A program made the position numbers and the translations under genes. A stretch of 64,000 nt of DNA, taken from the NCBI RefSeq assembly GCF_021026295.1, contig NZ_JAJNDA010000021.1, positions 25,104-89,103 of the forward strand. Reading direction: 5' to 3'. Each line of letters begins with the position of its first letter. Within the stretch, counting starts at the first letter, position 1. The DNA is from Actinomycetospora soli. GTDB lineage: Bacteria; Actinomycetota; Actinomycetes; Mycobacteriales; Pseudonocardiaceae. The notes below the pieces were generated by a model. That model saw nothing but the letters and a program-made list of their open reading frames with translations. It did not search any database and had not been told where the DNA came from. This document shows positions 26,124 to 36,266 of the stretch, in pieces.

Positions 26124-27800
26124 GTGAGCACCCCCGGGACCGGACCGCTGATCGTCCAGTCCGACAAGACGCTGCTGCTCGAGGTCGATCACGAGAACGC
26201 CGCGGCGGCGCGGACCGCCATCGCGCCGTTCGCCGAGCTCGAGCGCGCGCCGGAGCACGTGCACACCTACCGCGTCACGCCGCTCGCGCTGTGGAACGCC
26301 CGCGCGGCGGGCCACGACGCCGAGCAGGTCGTCGACGCCCTCGTCAGCCACTCGCGCTTCGCCGTGCCGCAGAACCTCCTCATGGACGTCGTCGAGACCA
26401 TGGGGCGCTACGGGCGGCTGCAGCTGACCAACCACCCCGCGCACGGCCTCGTCATGGTGTCGTTCGACCGGGCCGTGCTCGAGGAGGTGATGCGCAACAA
26501 GAAGATCGCGCCGCTGCTCGGCGAGCGCATCGACGACGACACGATCGTCGTGCACCCCTCGCAGCGTGGGCTGCTCAAGCAGATCCTGCTCAAGGTCGGC
26601 TGGCCCGCCGAGGACCTCGCGGGCTACGTCGACGGCGAGGCGCACCCGATCGAGCTCGAGCAGGCCGACTGGGAGCTGCGCGACTACCAGGCCGCGGCCG
26701 TCGAGGGCTTCTGGGCCGGCGGCTCCGGCGTCGTCGTCCTGCCCTGCGGGGCCGGGAAGACGCTGGTCGGCGCGGCCGCGATGGCGAAGGCCAAGGCGAC
26801 CACGCTGATCCTGGTGACCAACACGGTCGCGGGTCGGCAGTGGAAGCGGGAGCTGGTCGCCCGCACCTCGCTGACCGAGGACGAGATCGGCGAGTACTCG
26901 GGCGAGCGCAAGGAGATCCGCCCGGTCACGATCGCGACCTACCAGGTGATGACCCGCAAGACCAAGGGCGTGCACCGGGCGCTCGAGCTCTTCGACGAGC
27001 GCGACTGGGGTCTGATCATCTACGACGAGGTGCACCTGCTGCCCGCGCCCGTCTTCCGGATGACCTCCGACCTGCAGTCCCGCCGCCGGCTCGGACTCAC
27101 CGCCACCCTGGTCCGCGAGGACAACCGGGAGGGCGACGTCTTCTCCCTCATCGGCCCGAAGCGCTACGACGCGCCGTGGAAGGACATCGAGTCGCAGGGC
27201 TGGGTCGCGCCCGCGGACTGCGTCGAGGTCCGCGTGACGATGACCGAGAACGAGCGGATCGTCTACGCCACCTCGGAGGCCGACGAGCGCTACCGCATGT
27301 GCGCCTGCGCGCGGACCAAGATCCCGGTCGTCCGCTCGATCCTGGAGCGCCACCCCGACGAGCCCGCGCTGGTCATCGGTGCCTACATCGACCAGCTCGA
27401 GGAGATGGGTCGGGCGCTCGACTGCCCGGTGATCCAGGGCTCGACGACGAACAAGGAGCGGGAGAAGCTCTTCGACGCGTTCCGGCGCGGGGAGCTGCCG
27501 CGGCTCGTCGTCTCGAAGGTCGCGAACTTCTCCATCGACCTGCCCGAGGCCTCGGTCGCGGTGCAGATCTCGGGGACGTTCGGGTCCCGCCAGGAGGAGG
27601 CCCAGCGCCTCGGCCGGCTGCTGCGCCCCAAGGCCGACGGCCGGCAGGCCCACTTCTACTCGGTCGTCTCGCGCGACTCGGTGGACGCGGACTACGCCGC
27701 CCACCGGCAGCGCTTCCTCGCCGAGCAGGGCTACGCGTACCGGATCGTCGACGCCGACGACATCCTCGGTCCGCCCGTCCCGGAGGTCGACGCGGACTGA
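26124..27800 (+). CDS. DNA repair helicase XPB
   Basis: GTG 26124 with GGAGG nine bases upstream gives 558 residues. An N-terminal damage-recognition-like domain (about 1-180) precedes an SF2 helicase core: Walker A PCGAGKT (about 207-213), DEVH box in IIYDEVHLLP (about 300), motif III LTATLVRED and motif VI QRLGRLLRPK. The bacterial XPB family unwinds DNA 3' to 5' and is typical of actinobacteria (M. tuberculosis ercc3, Rv0861c). Codirectional with the Rv0862c-like gene at 17.1 kb. The long upstream open frame (to 26010) lacks homology, so the internal start is used. Confidence 0.94.
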   Translation: MSTPGTGPLIVQSDKTLLLEVDHENAAAARTAIAPFAELERAPEHVHTYRVTPLALWNARAAGHDAEQVVDALVSHSRFAVPQNLLMDVVETMGRYGRLQLTNHPAHGLVMVSFDRAVLEEVMRNKKIAPLLGERIDDDTIVVHPSQRGLLKQILLKVGWPAEDLAGYVDGEAHPIELEQADWELRDYQAAAVEGFWAGGSGVVVLPCGAGKTLVGAAAMAKAKATTLILVTNTVAGRQWKRELVARTSLTEDEIGEYSGERKEIRPVTIATYQVMTRKTKGVHRALELFDERDWGLIIYDEVHLLPAPVFRMTSDLQSRRRLGLTATLVREDNREGDVFSLIGPKRYDAPWKDIESQGWVAPADCVEVRVTMTENERIVYATSEADERYRMCACARTKIPVVRSILERHPDEPALVIGAYIDQLEEMGRALDCPVIQGSTTNKEREKLFDAFRRGELPRLVVSKVANFSIDLPEASVAVQISGTFGSRQEEAQRLGRLLRPKADGRQAHFYSVVSRDSVDADYAAHRQRFLAEQGYAYRIVDADDILGPPVPEVDAD

Positions 27801-27806
27801 GCGCGC

Positions 27807-28274
27807 CTAGCGCCCGTACCAGGGCACCTCGCGACGGGCGCTCGAGATCGGGGTGGTGGCCGTCGTCGGCCCCACCCCGAAGGTCCGCGGGTCGTCCACG
27901 TCGACGATCCGGCGGCCGAGCGGCGTGAGCGACACCGGGATGAGCTTCAGGTTCGCCCAGGCGAACGGGATGCCGATGATCGTCACGGCCAGCGCGATCG
28001 CGGTGACCACGTGCCCGATCGCGAGCCACCAGCCCGCGACGACGAACCAGACGACGTTGCCGAGGGTCGACCCGATCCCGTGGTCGGGCCGACGTTCGAG
28101 GCGCTGCCCGAACGGCCACAGGGTGAACAGTGCGATGCGGAACGAGGCGATCCCCCACGGGATCGTCACGATCAGCACGCAGCAGATGATCCCGGCGATC
28201 ACGTAGCCGATCGCCATCCACACCCCGGCCAGCACGAGCCACACCAGGTTCAGCAGGATCCGCAGGCCTTCCAT
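27807..28274 (-). CDS. YccF domain-containing inner membrane protein
   Basis: 155 residues with two copies of the YccF module: LLNLVWLVLAGVWMAIGYVI and TLGNVVWFVVAGWWLAIGHVV, each followed by a hydrophobic hairpin (TIPWGIASFRIALFTLWPFG, TIIGIPFAWANLKLIPVSLTPLG). About four membrane segments are expected. The function of the family is unknown. The stop lies 6 bp from the convergent XPB stop. Confidence 0.88.
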   Translation of the reverse strand: MEGLRILLNLVWLVLAGVWMAIGYVIAGIICCVLIVTIPWGIASFRIALFTLWPFGQRLERRPDHGIGSTLGNVVWFVVAGWWLAIGHVVTAIALAVTIIGIPFAWANLKLIPVSLTPLGRRIVDVDDPRTFGVGPTTATTPISSARREVPWYGR

Positions 28275-28347
28275 GTGTCCAGGATGCCGGGATCCGCTGA
28301 GAGTCCCCTGAGCAGGCCGGGAACTATTTTCCCGACGTCGGGCCGGG

Positions 28348-29646
28348 TCAGTCGAGCACGCGGCCCTTCGTCTCGGGCAGCGTCAGGATGATCACGAACG
28401 CCACGACGGCGCCCCCGGTGACGTACCAGAAGAACAGCTGCGGCTGACCCGCGCCGGAGAACGCCGCGATGAGCAGCGGCGCGGTGCCGCCGAACAGGGC
28501 GACCGTCAGGTTGTACCAGGCGCCGATGCCGAGGGCGCGGAGCTCGGTCGGGAAGATCTCGCTCATGATCGCCGGCGCGATCGAGGAGAACACCGCGTAG
28601 AGCCCCAGCCCCACCGAGAACACGATGATGAGGTTCACCAGGGGCGGCCGGTCGGTGATGAGCAGGCTCAGCGGCACGGTCAGGACGGCGAACGCGGCCG
28701 ACCACACCAGCATCTGCGGCTTGCGCCCGAACCGGTCGGCGCAGGCGCCCATCGGGTACTGCAGCGCGATGAACACGACCGTGCCGATGGACAGCGCGAG
28801 GAAGACGTCGCTGCCGGCGGCGTCGCGGAACTGCACCGCGTACGGGGTGAGGGCGCTGAAGAACGTGTAGTAGCAGAGCGTCGAGAGCAGCGTGAAGCCG
28901 AAGAGCTGCAGGACCGACCGCGGGTAGTGGGTCAGCGTCCGCAGCAGCGGGTTCTTCGTGGCCTTGGCCTTCTCGACGTTCTCCTCGAACTGCTCGGTCT
29001 CGGTGAGGCTGCGGCGCAGCCAGAGCCCGACGAGGCCGAGGACGCCGCCGACCACGAACGCGATGCGCCACCCGTAGGACTCGAGGTCGGGGCGGCTGAG
29101 CGTGGAGGTCAGCAGCAGCCCGAGCAGCGACGCGGCGAGCAGCGCGACGCCCGTGGAGATGTAGAAGAAGCTCGAGTACCGGCCGCGGCGGTTCGGCGGC
29201 GCGATCTCGGCGAGGTACGCGCTGGCGTTGGACACCTCGCCGCCCAGCGAGAGGCCCTGCGCGATCCGGGCGAGCAGCAGCAGGATCGGCGCGAGCCAGC
29301 CGACGGCGGCGTAGGTCGGGAGCACGGCGATCAGGAGCGAACCGCCTGCCATCAGCAGGATCGTCACGAGCATCGCGAACTTGCGGCCGCGCAGGTCGGC
29401 GAGACGCCCGAGCAGCACTCCACCGAGCGGGCGGAAGAAGAACGCGAGCGCGTAGGTCGACGTCGTGCCGATCAGCGCCAGCGTCGGATTCGACTTGTCG
29501 AAGAACTGGGACGAGAAGTAGACCGCGAAGGTCGCGTAGATCGTCCAGTCGAACCACTCGACGGCGTTGCCGATGCTGGCCGCGACGAGCGTCCGCACCG
29601 GCAGCTTGTGACGCTCGGTCGACGCCGGGTCCGTCACCTGGCTCAT
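28348..29646 (-). CDS. MFS transporter, metabolite:H+ symporter (MHS) family
   Basis: 432 residues, 12 membrane segments. MHS features: IGNAVEWFDWTIYATFAVYFS in helix 1, RPLGGVLLGRLADLRGRKFAM (motif A), ARIAQGLSLGGEVSNASAYLAE and LPETKGRVLD at the end. The family imports organic acids or osmolytes such as alpha-ketoglutarate, citrate, shikimate or proline/betaine with protons. No catabolic genes adjoin it, so the substrate cannot be assigned. Confidence 0.9.
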   Translation of the reverse strand: MSQVTDPASTERHKLPVRTLVAASIGNAVEWFDWTIYATFAVYFSSQFFDKSNPTLALIGTTSTYALAFFFRPLGGVLLGRLADLRGRKFAMLVTILLMAGGSLLIAVLPTYAAVGWLAPILLLLARIAQGLSLGGEVSNASAYLAEIAPPNRRGRYSSFFYISTGVALLAASLLGLLLTSTLSRPDLESYGWRIAFVVGGVLGLVGLWLRRSLTETEQFEENVEKAKATKNPLLRTLTHYPRSVLQLFGFTLLSTLCYYTFFSALTPYAVQFRDAAGSDVFLALSIGTVVFIALQYPMGACADRFGRKPQMLVWSAAFAVLTVPLSLLITDRPPLVNLIIVFSVGLGLYAVFSSIAPAIMSEIFPTELRALGIGAWYNLTVALFGGTAPLLIAAFSGAGQPQLFFWYVTGGAVVAFVIILTLPETKGRVLD

Positions 29647-29750
29647 GCGCGCTCCCTCACGGTGGTTCGTCGGGCACGCACGGTAGGTGATTCGTCCCGG
29701 TTCGACCAGTGCAGGTCGCAGTCAGCGGAAGACGCCCGGGGCAGGAGAGG

Positions 29751-30866
29751 TCAGAGGGCCAGCACCGCGGCCACCAGGTCGGCCTGCGCACTCCGCGCGC
29801 TCGTCCGGGTCCGGCCCCCGATCAGGGCGTCCAGCGGCAGCACCGTGACGCCGTAGCGCATCCGCGTGAGGGCCCGGACCGCGGCGGTGAGCACCGCGCG
29901 GTCGATCTCGTACCCCTCGGCCGCCAGGCCGTCGGCGTACGCGTCCAGCGCCCGGGGCAGGACGGCGACCGCCTCCGCGGCGGACGCACGCCCTGCCTCG
30001 GCGCGACCGAGGACGAGCGGGACCACGTCCCAGCCGACGGGTGCGCTCGTGGCGCTCGCCCAGTCGATCGCGACGAAGGACCCGGGGTCGGCCGCGGGAC
30101 GCAGCAGGTTGTCCGGCGTCGGATCGCCGTGCGCGGGCAGGACGGGGACGGTGGCCCAGGGGGCGACACCGGGCGCGTCGTCGGTGGCGAGGTCGTCGAG
30201 GAGGGCGCGCACCGGCTCCTCGAGCCCCCGCTCGACCGCGGCGGCGAACTCCGGGTGCTCCCAGGCCCCCGGCGCCAGGAGCAGCGGGGCCGCCCACGAG
30301 CGGACGGCGTCGTCGAGGAACGAGCGGACGAAGGAGGGCCCGGTCCACGGCACCACGTCGCGCGCCCGGCGGGCGGCGAGGCGACCGAGCAGACCGGCCG
30401 CGCGGACGACGTCCTCGGCGGTCCACGGCCGGTCGGCCACCTCCACCTCCTCCTGCCACAGCACGATCTCCTCGTCGCGCTCCGTCAGCGCCACGGGCGC
30501 GGGGAGCCGCAGCCCCGGCGGGAACCGGTCCGGCGGCACGGTCGTGACGACCTCCGCCTCGAGACGCCACGGGATGACCCGGTCCAGGTGGTCCCGCGCG
30601 TCGTCCGGCATCTGCGGCGGGAGACCGAAGCGGGCCGGCCGGAGGACCTTGGCGACCACCCCGACCGGCACGCGCTCGCCGTCGGCGGTGCGGGCCAGGA
30701 CGGACACCCGGTGCAGCCCGGCCGTGGTCGGGGCGGTGGCCACGTGGGCGATGCACCCGACGGCCTGCACCGCGACGTCGACGACCCGCCGTCCGAGCAG
30801 CCGACCCAGACCGTCCGCGAGCCCGCTCGGCGGGATTCCGCCCGGCAACGACGGCGTCATGATCAC
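29751..30866 (-). CDS. Phosphotransferase family (APH/choline-kinase-like) protein
   Basis: 371 residues; a second in-frame ATG two codons downstream is equally possible. The kinase-like fold is shown by the Brenner motif HGDPTPDNLL (catalytic Asp and Asn) and the metal-binding DWASAT, in the C-terminal half. It is not close to any aminoglycoside-resistance enzyme I recognise and more likely phosphorylates a metabolite. It is divergent from a MarR-type regulator with a near-perfect palindrome between them, which suggests it is the regulator's target. Confidence 0.8.
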   Translation of the reverse strand: MIMTPSLPGGIPPSGLADGLGRLLGRRVVDVAVQAVGCIAHVATAPTTAGLHRVSVLARTADGERVPVGVVAKVLRPARFGLPPQMPDDARDHLDRVIPWRLEAEVVTTVPPDRFPPGLRLPAPVALTERDEEIVLWQEEVEVADRPWTAEDVVRAAGLLGRLAARRARDVVPWTGPSFVRSFLDDAVRSWAAPLLLAPGAWEHPEFAAAVERGLEEPVRALLDDLATDDAPGVAPWATVPVLPAHGDPTPDNLLRPAADPGSFVAIDWASATSAPVGWDVVPLVLGRAEAGRASAAEAVAVLPRALDAYADGLAAEGYEIDRAVLTAAVRALTRMRYGVTVLPLDALIGGRTRTSARSAQADLVAAVLAL

Positions 30867-30887
30867 GCTCCCGGTATGGTCAAGCTC

Positions 30888-30906
30888 CTTGTCGGAATCC
30901 GACGAG
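30888..30906. promoter_or_regulatory. Candidate MarR operator
   Basis: CTTGTCGGA-A-TCCGACGAG, 9-bp arms with one mismatch, lies in the 41 bp between the divergent phosphotransferase and MarR genes. Size and position suit autoregulation plus control of the divergent gene. Confidence 0.55.
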
Positions 30907-30907
30907 T

Positions 30908-31378
30908 GTGCCGGGAGGGGACGTCATCGTCAACGAGCTTGTCGAACCGCCGCTCCCGGGGCTCCTCGAGCAGCTGCTCCTCGACCTCCGCCGCACGGTG
31001 TACGAGGTCGCGGCGGAGCACGCCCCGGGCCTCGGCGCCCGGCACTTTCGGCTGCTCTCGGCCCTGCCCCCGGACGGCACCCGGGTGGCGCGCCTGGTCG
31101 AGGTCAGCGGGCTGACCAAGCAGGCGCTGGCGCAGACGCTGCGCCCCCTGGAGGACGGCGGACTGGTCGAGGTGGTCCCCGATCCCGCGGACCGCCGGGC
31201 CCGGGTCGTGCGGCGGACGGAGGCCGGGGACCGGGTCGAGCGGGCGTTGCGGGCGGCGCTCGCGCGGCGAGAGGACGAGCTGGCCGCCCGCGTCGGCGCG
31301 GAGCGCTGGGCCGTCAGCGCAGCGGTGCTGCGGGAGCTGTGGCGGGACGCGGTCGAGACGCGAGCGGCCGGGGCCTGA
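30908..31378 (+). CDS. MarR family transcriptional regulator
   Basis: 156 residues from GTG 30908. Winged-helix features: ARLVEVSGLTKQALAQTLRPLEDGGLVEVVPDPADRRARVV is the MarR recognition helix plus wing with the DxRxR signature. Start choice is uncertain, since a purine-rich GGGAGGGGA lies within the first codons and points to no standard codon downstream. It likely represses itself and the divergent phosphotransferase via the 30888-30906 palindrome. Confidence 0.85.
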   Translation: MPGGDVIVNELVEPPLPGLLEQLLLDLRRTVYEVAAEHAPGLGARHFRLLSALPPDGTRVARLVEVSGLTKQALAQTLRPLEDGGLVEVVPDPADRRARVVRRTEAGDRVERALRAALARREDELAARVGAERWAVSAAVLRELWRDAVETRAAGA

Positions 31379-31405
31379 TCGAGGACGGGCCGTCCCTGCC
31401 ACTGG

Positions 31406-31432
31406 GTGACAGCAACGACGCTTTCCTGCCAC
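31406..31432. repeat. Interspersed inverted repeat, half copy B
   Basis: A right arm identical to that of copy A (GTGACAGCAACG..TTTCCTGCCAC), preceded by CTGCCACTGG, the same loop-proximal remnant as in the full copy at 55915. It appears to be a full element that lost its left arm. It lies between marR and the groEL terminator. Confidence 0.85.
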
Positions 31433-31452
31433 CCCGGAAGAGGCGCAGGAAC

Positions 31453-31494
31453 GACGAACGGGCCGCACCCCCGCAGGGGGTACGGCCCGTCGTC
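31453..31494 (-). terminator. groEL terminator hairpin
   Basis: Arms of about 19 bp (start GACGAACGGGCCG, inner ACCCCC/GGGGGT) around a GCA loop, 18 bp past the groEL stop. The arm sequence resembles those of the terminators at 1037 and 58849. Confidence 0.8.
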
Positions 31495-31511
31495 AGGAAC
31501 GAGCAGGTGGA

Positions 31512-33227
<1,716 letters not shown>

Positions 33228-33240
33228 TCACCGTCCCGAC

Positions 33241-33267
33241 CTGGCACTCGACACTACCGAGTGCCAG
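33241..33267 (-). promoter_or_regulatory. CIRCE element 1 (HrcA operator)
   Basis: Perfect CTGGCACTC-N9-GAGTGCCAG, the CIRCE architecture with 9-bp arms, 95 bp upstream of the groEL start. It differs from the TTAGCACTC consensus only at the outer bases, as is common in high-GC genomes. Confidence 0.93.
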
Positions 33268-33275
33268 CACCGAGT

Positions 33276-33302
33276 CTGGCACTCGGGTGGGGTGAGTGCA
33301 AG
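33276..33302 (-). promoter_or_regulatory. CIRCE element 2 (HrcA operator)
   Basis: CTGGCACTC-N9-GAGTGCAAG, one mismatch between arms, centred 35 bp from the first CIRCE. Tandem operators suggest tight or cooperative HrcA repression of groEL. It also lies just 3' of the kinase gene stop at 33320. Confidence 0.9.
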
Positions 33303-33319
33303 CGACCCGGGGCGGCGGG

Positions 33320-34564
33320 TCAGGCGAGCAGCAGGACCAGCACGACGATCAGCAGCGCCACCGCGCCCCCGCCCACCAGCAGGGCCACCACCGGCCGTCC
33401 GGGCGCGCGGCCGCCGCCGAACGCCCCGAGGTCGGTGGGCGACGCGGGCGCCTGCGTCCGCTGCGGGGGCGGTCCCGTGCGCGGCGGCAGCGGGGCCCGC
33501 ACCGGCACCCCGTTCCCGACGACGGGTCGTGCCGCGGCCGGGCGGGGTGCGTTCGTCGGAGGTGCAGCCCGGCGCGGCGCCGCGGGCGACTGACGGGCGG
33601 GGACCGGGCCGGCGTGAGGGGAGGATCCGAGCGCTCTCGTGGCACCAGGGTTCCCCTCACGCCGGACGGGGGGCCGACCCGCGAGGGCGGCGCGGGCCGC
33701 GGTCATGAGGTCCCGGGCGCTCGCGGGGCGCCGGGCCGGGTCGACCGAGAGCGCCCGGCGGAGCAGCGCGTCGACGTCCGGGCCGAACGCGGTCCCGGCC
33801 GACGCGGTCGGCACGTCGCCGGCGAGATGGGCGTCGATCACCTCGGTGACCGAGCCGCGGTAGGGCGCGTGGCCGGTCAGGCAGGTGTAGAGCACGCAGG
33901 CGAGCGAGTAGAGGTCCGTGCGGGCGTCGACCGGCTCGCCGCGCAGGTGCTCCGGGGCGGCGAACGTCGGGGACCCGAGGAAGTCGCCGCCGCGGGTGCG
34001 GTGGCCGGTGGCGCCGCGGTGGGTGAGGCCGAAGTCGGCGAGGTAGGCGAGCTCGCGGCTGCCCGCGCCGGCCGCGTGGCCGACGAGGACGTTGGCCGGC
34101 TTGACGTCGAGGTGCACCAGCCCGTGGGCGTGCACCGCGTCGAGGGCGTCGGCGACCTGGTCGAGCAGGCGCAGCGCCCGCTCCGGGGCGAGCGGCCGGC
34201 CGCCGACGAGCGTGGCGAGGTCGGGGCCCTCGATGAAGCGCATCGCGATGTAGAGCCGGTCGTCCACGCTGTCCACGTCGTAGAGCGGCACCACGTGCGG
34301 GTGGTCGACCGCCGAGGTGTTGCGCGCCTCGTCGCGGAAGCGCTCGCGGAACTCCTCGTCCCCGGCGAGCGCCGGGTCGATCACCTTGAGTGCGACGACC
34401 CGGCCGAGCCGCGTGTCCGTGGCCCGGTACACGGTGCTCATGCCCCCGCGCCCGATGACGCCCTCGACCCGGTAGCGGCCGAGCGCGGACCCGGTCAGGT
34501 CCTCGGTGGCCGGCGTCCCGCGCGGCGGCTCCGCCGCCTCGTCAGCAGGGTCGCTCCGGGTCAC
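33320..34564 (-). CDS. Serine/threonine protein kinase with C-terminal transmembrane anchor
   Basis: GTG 34564 gives 414 residues. Kinase domain at about 30-285: glycine loop [18 protein letters not shown] lysine, catalytic loop [17 protein letters not shown] and [10 protein letters not shown]. The usual HRD arginine is Leu, making it a non-RD kinase. A Pro/Arg/Ala-rich juxtamembrane linker of ~90 residues leads to one membrane helix ([21 protein letters not shown]) at the very C-terminus, so there is no extracellular sensor domain. One copy of the 15-mer TTCCCGACGACGGGT lies in the linker. It has its own transcription unit upstream of groEL. Confidence 0.9.
   Translation of the reverse strand: MTRSDPADEAAEPPRGTPATEDLTGSALGRYRVEGVIGRGGMSTVYRATDTRLGRVVALKVIDPALAGDEEFRERFRDEARNTSAVDHPHVVPLYDVDSVDDRLYIAMRFIEGPDLATLVGGRPLAPERALRLLDQVADALDAVHAHGLVHLDVKPANVLVGHAAGAGSRELAYLADFGLTHRGATGHRTRGGDFLGSPTFAAPEHLRGEPVDARTDLYSLACVLYTCLTGHAPYRGSVTEVIDAHLAGDVPTASAGTAFGPDVDALLRRALSVDPARRPASARDLMTAARAALAGRPPVRREGNPGATRALGSSPHAGPVPARQSPAAPRRAAPPTNAPRPAAARPVVGNGVPVRAPLPPRTGPPPQRTQAPASPTDLGAFGGGRAPGRPVVALLVGGGAVALLIVVLVLLLA
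33513..33527 (+). repeat. 15-mer motif copy 1
   Basis: Exact TTCCCGACGACGGGT inside the kinase linker; on the coding (minus) strand it is read as PVVGN. Confidence 0.8.
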
Positions 34565-34657
34565 GGCGACGAGGGTAGAGGCCGCGCCGCACCCGGCGGG
34601 GCCGATCGCGCTCCCCCGTCGCCCCAGGTCGGCGCGGGCGGGGCACGATGTCGAGCC

Positions 34658-35917
34658 GTGAGCGACGCGCACGGTCATGGGCACGGACATGGGCACGATC
34701 ACGGCGACCCCGCGGCGATGCGGCCCGTCGAGGCGCACGCCGCCGCGGTCGCGGAGCTGATCGCCCCCACCGGGACGGAGACGGTGCCGCTCGCGGCCGC
34801 CCGGGGTCGCGTCCTCGCCGCGGACCTGACGTCCCCCGTGTCGCTGCCGCCCTTCGACAACTCCGCGATGGACGGCTACGCGGTGCTTGCCGCCGACCTC
34901 GCGACGACCCCGGTGACGCTGCCCGTGCCCGAGGACGTGCCGGCGGGGCGCGTCGACGGCCCGCTCCTGGCCCCCGGCACCGCCCACCGGATCATGACCG
35001 GCGCGGCCGTCCCCGAGGGCGCCGACGCCGTGGTGCAGGTGGAGTGGACCGACGGCGGGCTGCCGGGCGCCACCGTGACGATCGAGCGCGGCGTCGACGC
35101 CGGGCAGAGCGTGCGCCGCGCGGGCGACGACGTCACGGCCGGCCAGGTCGTCCTCACCGCGGGCACCGTGCTCGGCGCGGCGCAGATCGGCCTCGCGGCC
35201 GCGGTCGGGGCGCCCGAGCTGACCGTCCACCGGCGCCCACGCGTGCTCGTGCTCTCGACCGGCTCCGAACTCGTCGCGCCCGGCGAGCCGCTGCGCCACG
35301 GGCAGATCCACGAGTCGAACGGCCCGATGCTGGCCGCGGCCGTCGAGGACGCGGGCGGCGAGGCCCGGCTCCTGCGCTTCGTGCCCGACGACGTCGAGGA
35401 GTTCCTGACGACGCTCGACGCGGCCCTCGCCGAGCCCACGGACCTCGTCATCACCTCGGGCGGCGTGAGCGCGGGCGCCTACGAGGTGGTCAAGGACGCG
35501 TTCACCACGCGCGGGATCGCGTTCACCAAGGTCGCCATGCAGCCCGGGATGCCGCAGGGGGCGGGCCGCTACGACGGCCGCGTCGCCGTGGTGACCCTGC
35601 CCGGCAACCCGGTGAGCTCGCTGGTCTCGTTCGAGGTGTTCGTGCGGCCGGCGCTGCGCCGCGCCGCCGGGCACCCGCACCCCGACCGGGCCCGGGTCCG
35701 GGCGCGGACGGCCGAGGAGCTCCGCTCGCCCGCGGGGCGCCGGCAGTTCCGCCGCGGTCGCCTGGACGCCGTGGCCGGCACCGTCGCGCCCGTCGGCGGG
35801 GCGGGCTCGCACCTGCTCGCCGCGCTCGCGCAGGCGGACTGCCTGCTCGTGGTGGGCGAGGACGTCACCGAGGTGGCCGTCGGCAGCGAGGTCGAGGTCT
35901 GGCTCCTGGAGAGCTGA
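34658..35917 (+). CDS. moeA: Molybdopterin molybdenumtransferase MoeA with histidine-rich N-terminus
   Basis: GTG 34658 gives 419 residues. After a striking HGHGHGHGHDHG stretch (residues 5-16) come the MoeA domains: FDNSAMDGYAV, HRIMTGAAVPEGADAVVQVE, the MPT-binding VLSTGSELVAPGEPL, TSGGVSAGAYEVVKDAF, and LPGNPVSSLVSFEVFVRPAL. It inserts molybdate into adenylated molybdopterin made by Mog. The His-rich head is unusual for MoeA and could bind metal. Position between groEL and psd matches M. tuberculosis moeA2. Confidence 0.93.
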   Translation: MSDAHGHGHGHGHDHGDPAAMRPVEAHAAAVAELIAPTGTETVPLAAARGRVLAADLTSPVSLPPFDNSAMDGYAVLAADLATTPVTLPVPEDVPAGRVDGPLLAPGTAHRIMTGAAVPEGADAVVQVEWTDGGLPGATVTIERGVDAGQSVRRAGDDVTAGQVVLTAGTVLGAAQIGLAAAVGAPELTVHRRPRVLVLSTGSELVAPGEPLRHGQIHESNGPMLAAAVEDAGGEARLLRFVPDDVEEFLTTLDAALAEPTDLVITSGGVSAGAYEVVKDAFTTRGIAFTKVAMQPGMPQGAGRYDGRVAVVTLPGNPVSSLVSFEVFVRPALRRAAGHPHPDRARVRARTAEELRSPAGRRQFRRGRLDAVAGTVAPVGGAGSHLLAALAQADCLLVVGEDVTEVAVGSEVEVWLLES

Positions 35918-36266
35918 CGGCGCGCCGTCGGACTGAACCGGTCCCGGGGCGTCGACCAGGGCGGAAGCCGCCGTTCGAGTGGTCCGCTTGGGCCATCGGC
36001 GCGAAATCGGTTTGGCGCGACCCGGAAGATCAGGCACCATGTGTGAGAACTCTCATGGTGCCGGCACCGGACGAGTTCACCCCGGGTAGCCCGATGGCCG
36101 ATCGCGGTGTCCGCCAACGCGATCGACGTCGACCAACCGCTTGTCGCTGGGGAGCGGACGAGCGGTTCTCGCCGGGGTCGCCGTCTCGGGGGATGGCGGC
36201 CCCGGCCCCACCCGGTGTGTGCCGATAGATTCGATTCAGCACCCGTCGTCGACGCGAAGGTTGACC
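35918..36266. other. Intergenic region moeA-psd with a perfect-arm hairpin
   Basis: About 350 bp without a convincing gene. It contains GGCACCATG-N12-CATGGTGCC (36033-36062), whose loop is itself complementary (GAG-AA-CTC); it may be a moeA terminator or an operator. A TAGATT at 36226-36231 is a possible -10 for the psd operon, without a clear -35. Confidence 0.5.

Noticed and set aside
26069..27928. An alternative 619-codon frame over the XPB helicase
   Set aside because: The XPB frame contains all helicase motifs; this one is Arg-rich noise running past the XPB stop.
28325..28345. CCCGACGTCGGG palindrome near the MHS transporter stop
   Set aside because: Resembles the 15-mer motif but the core differs; more likely a weak terminator stem.
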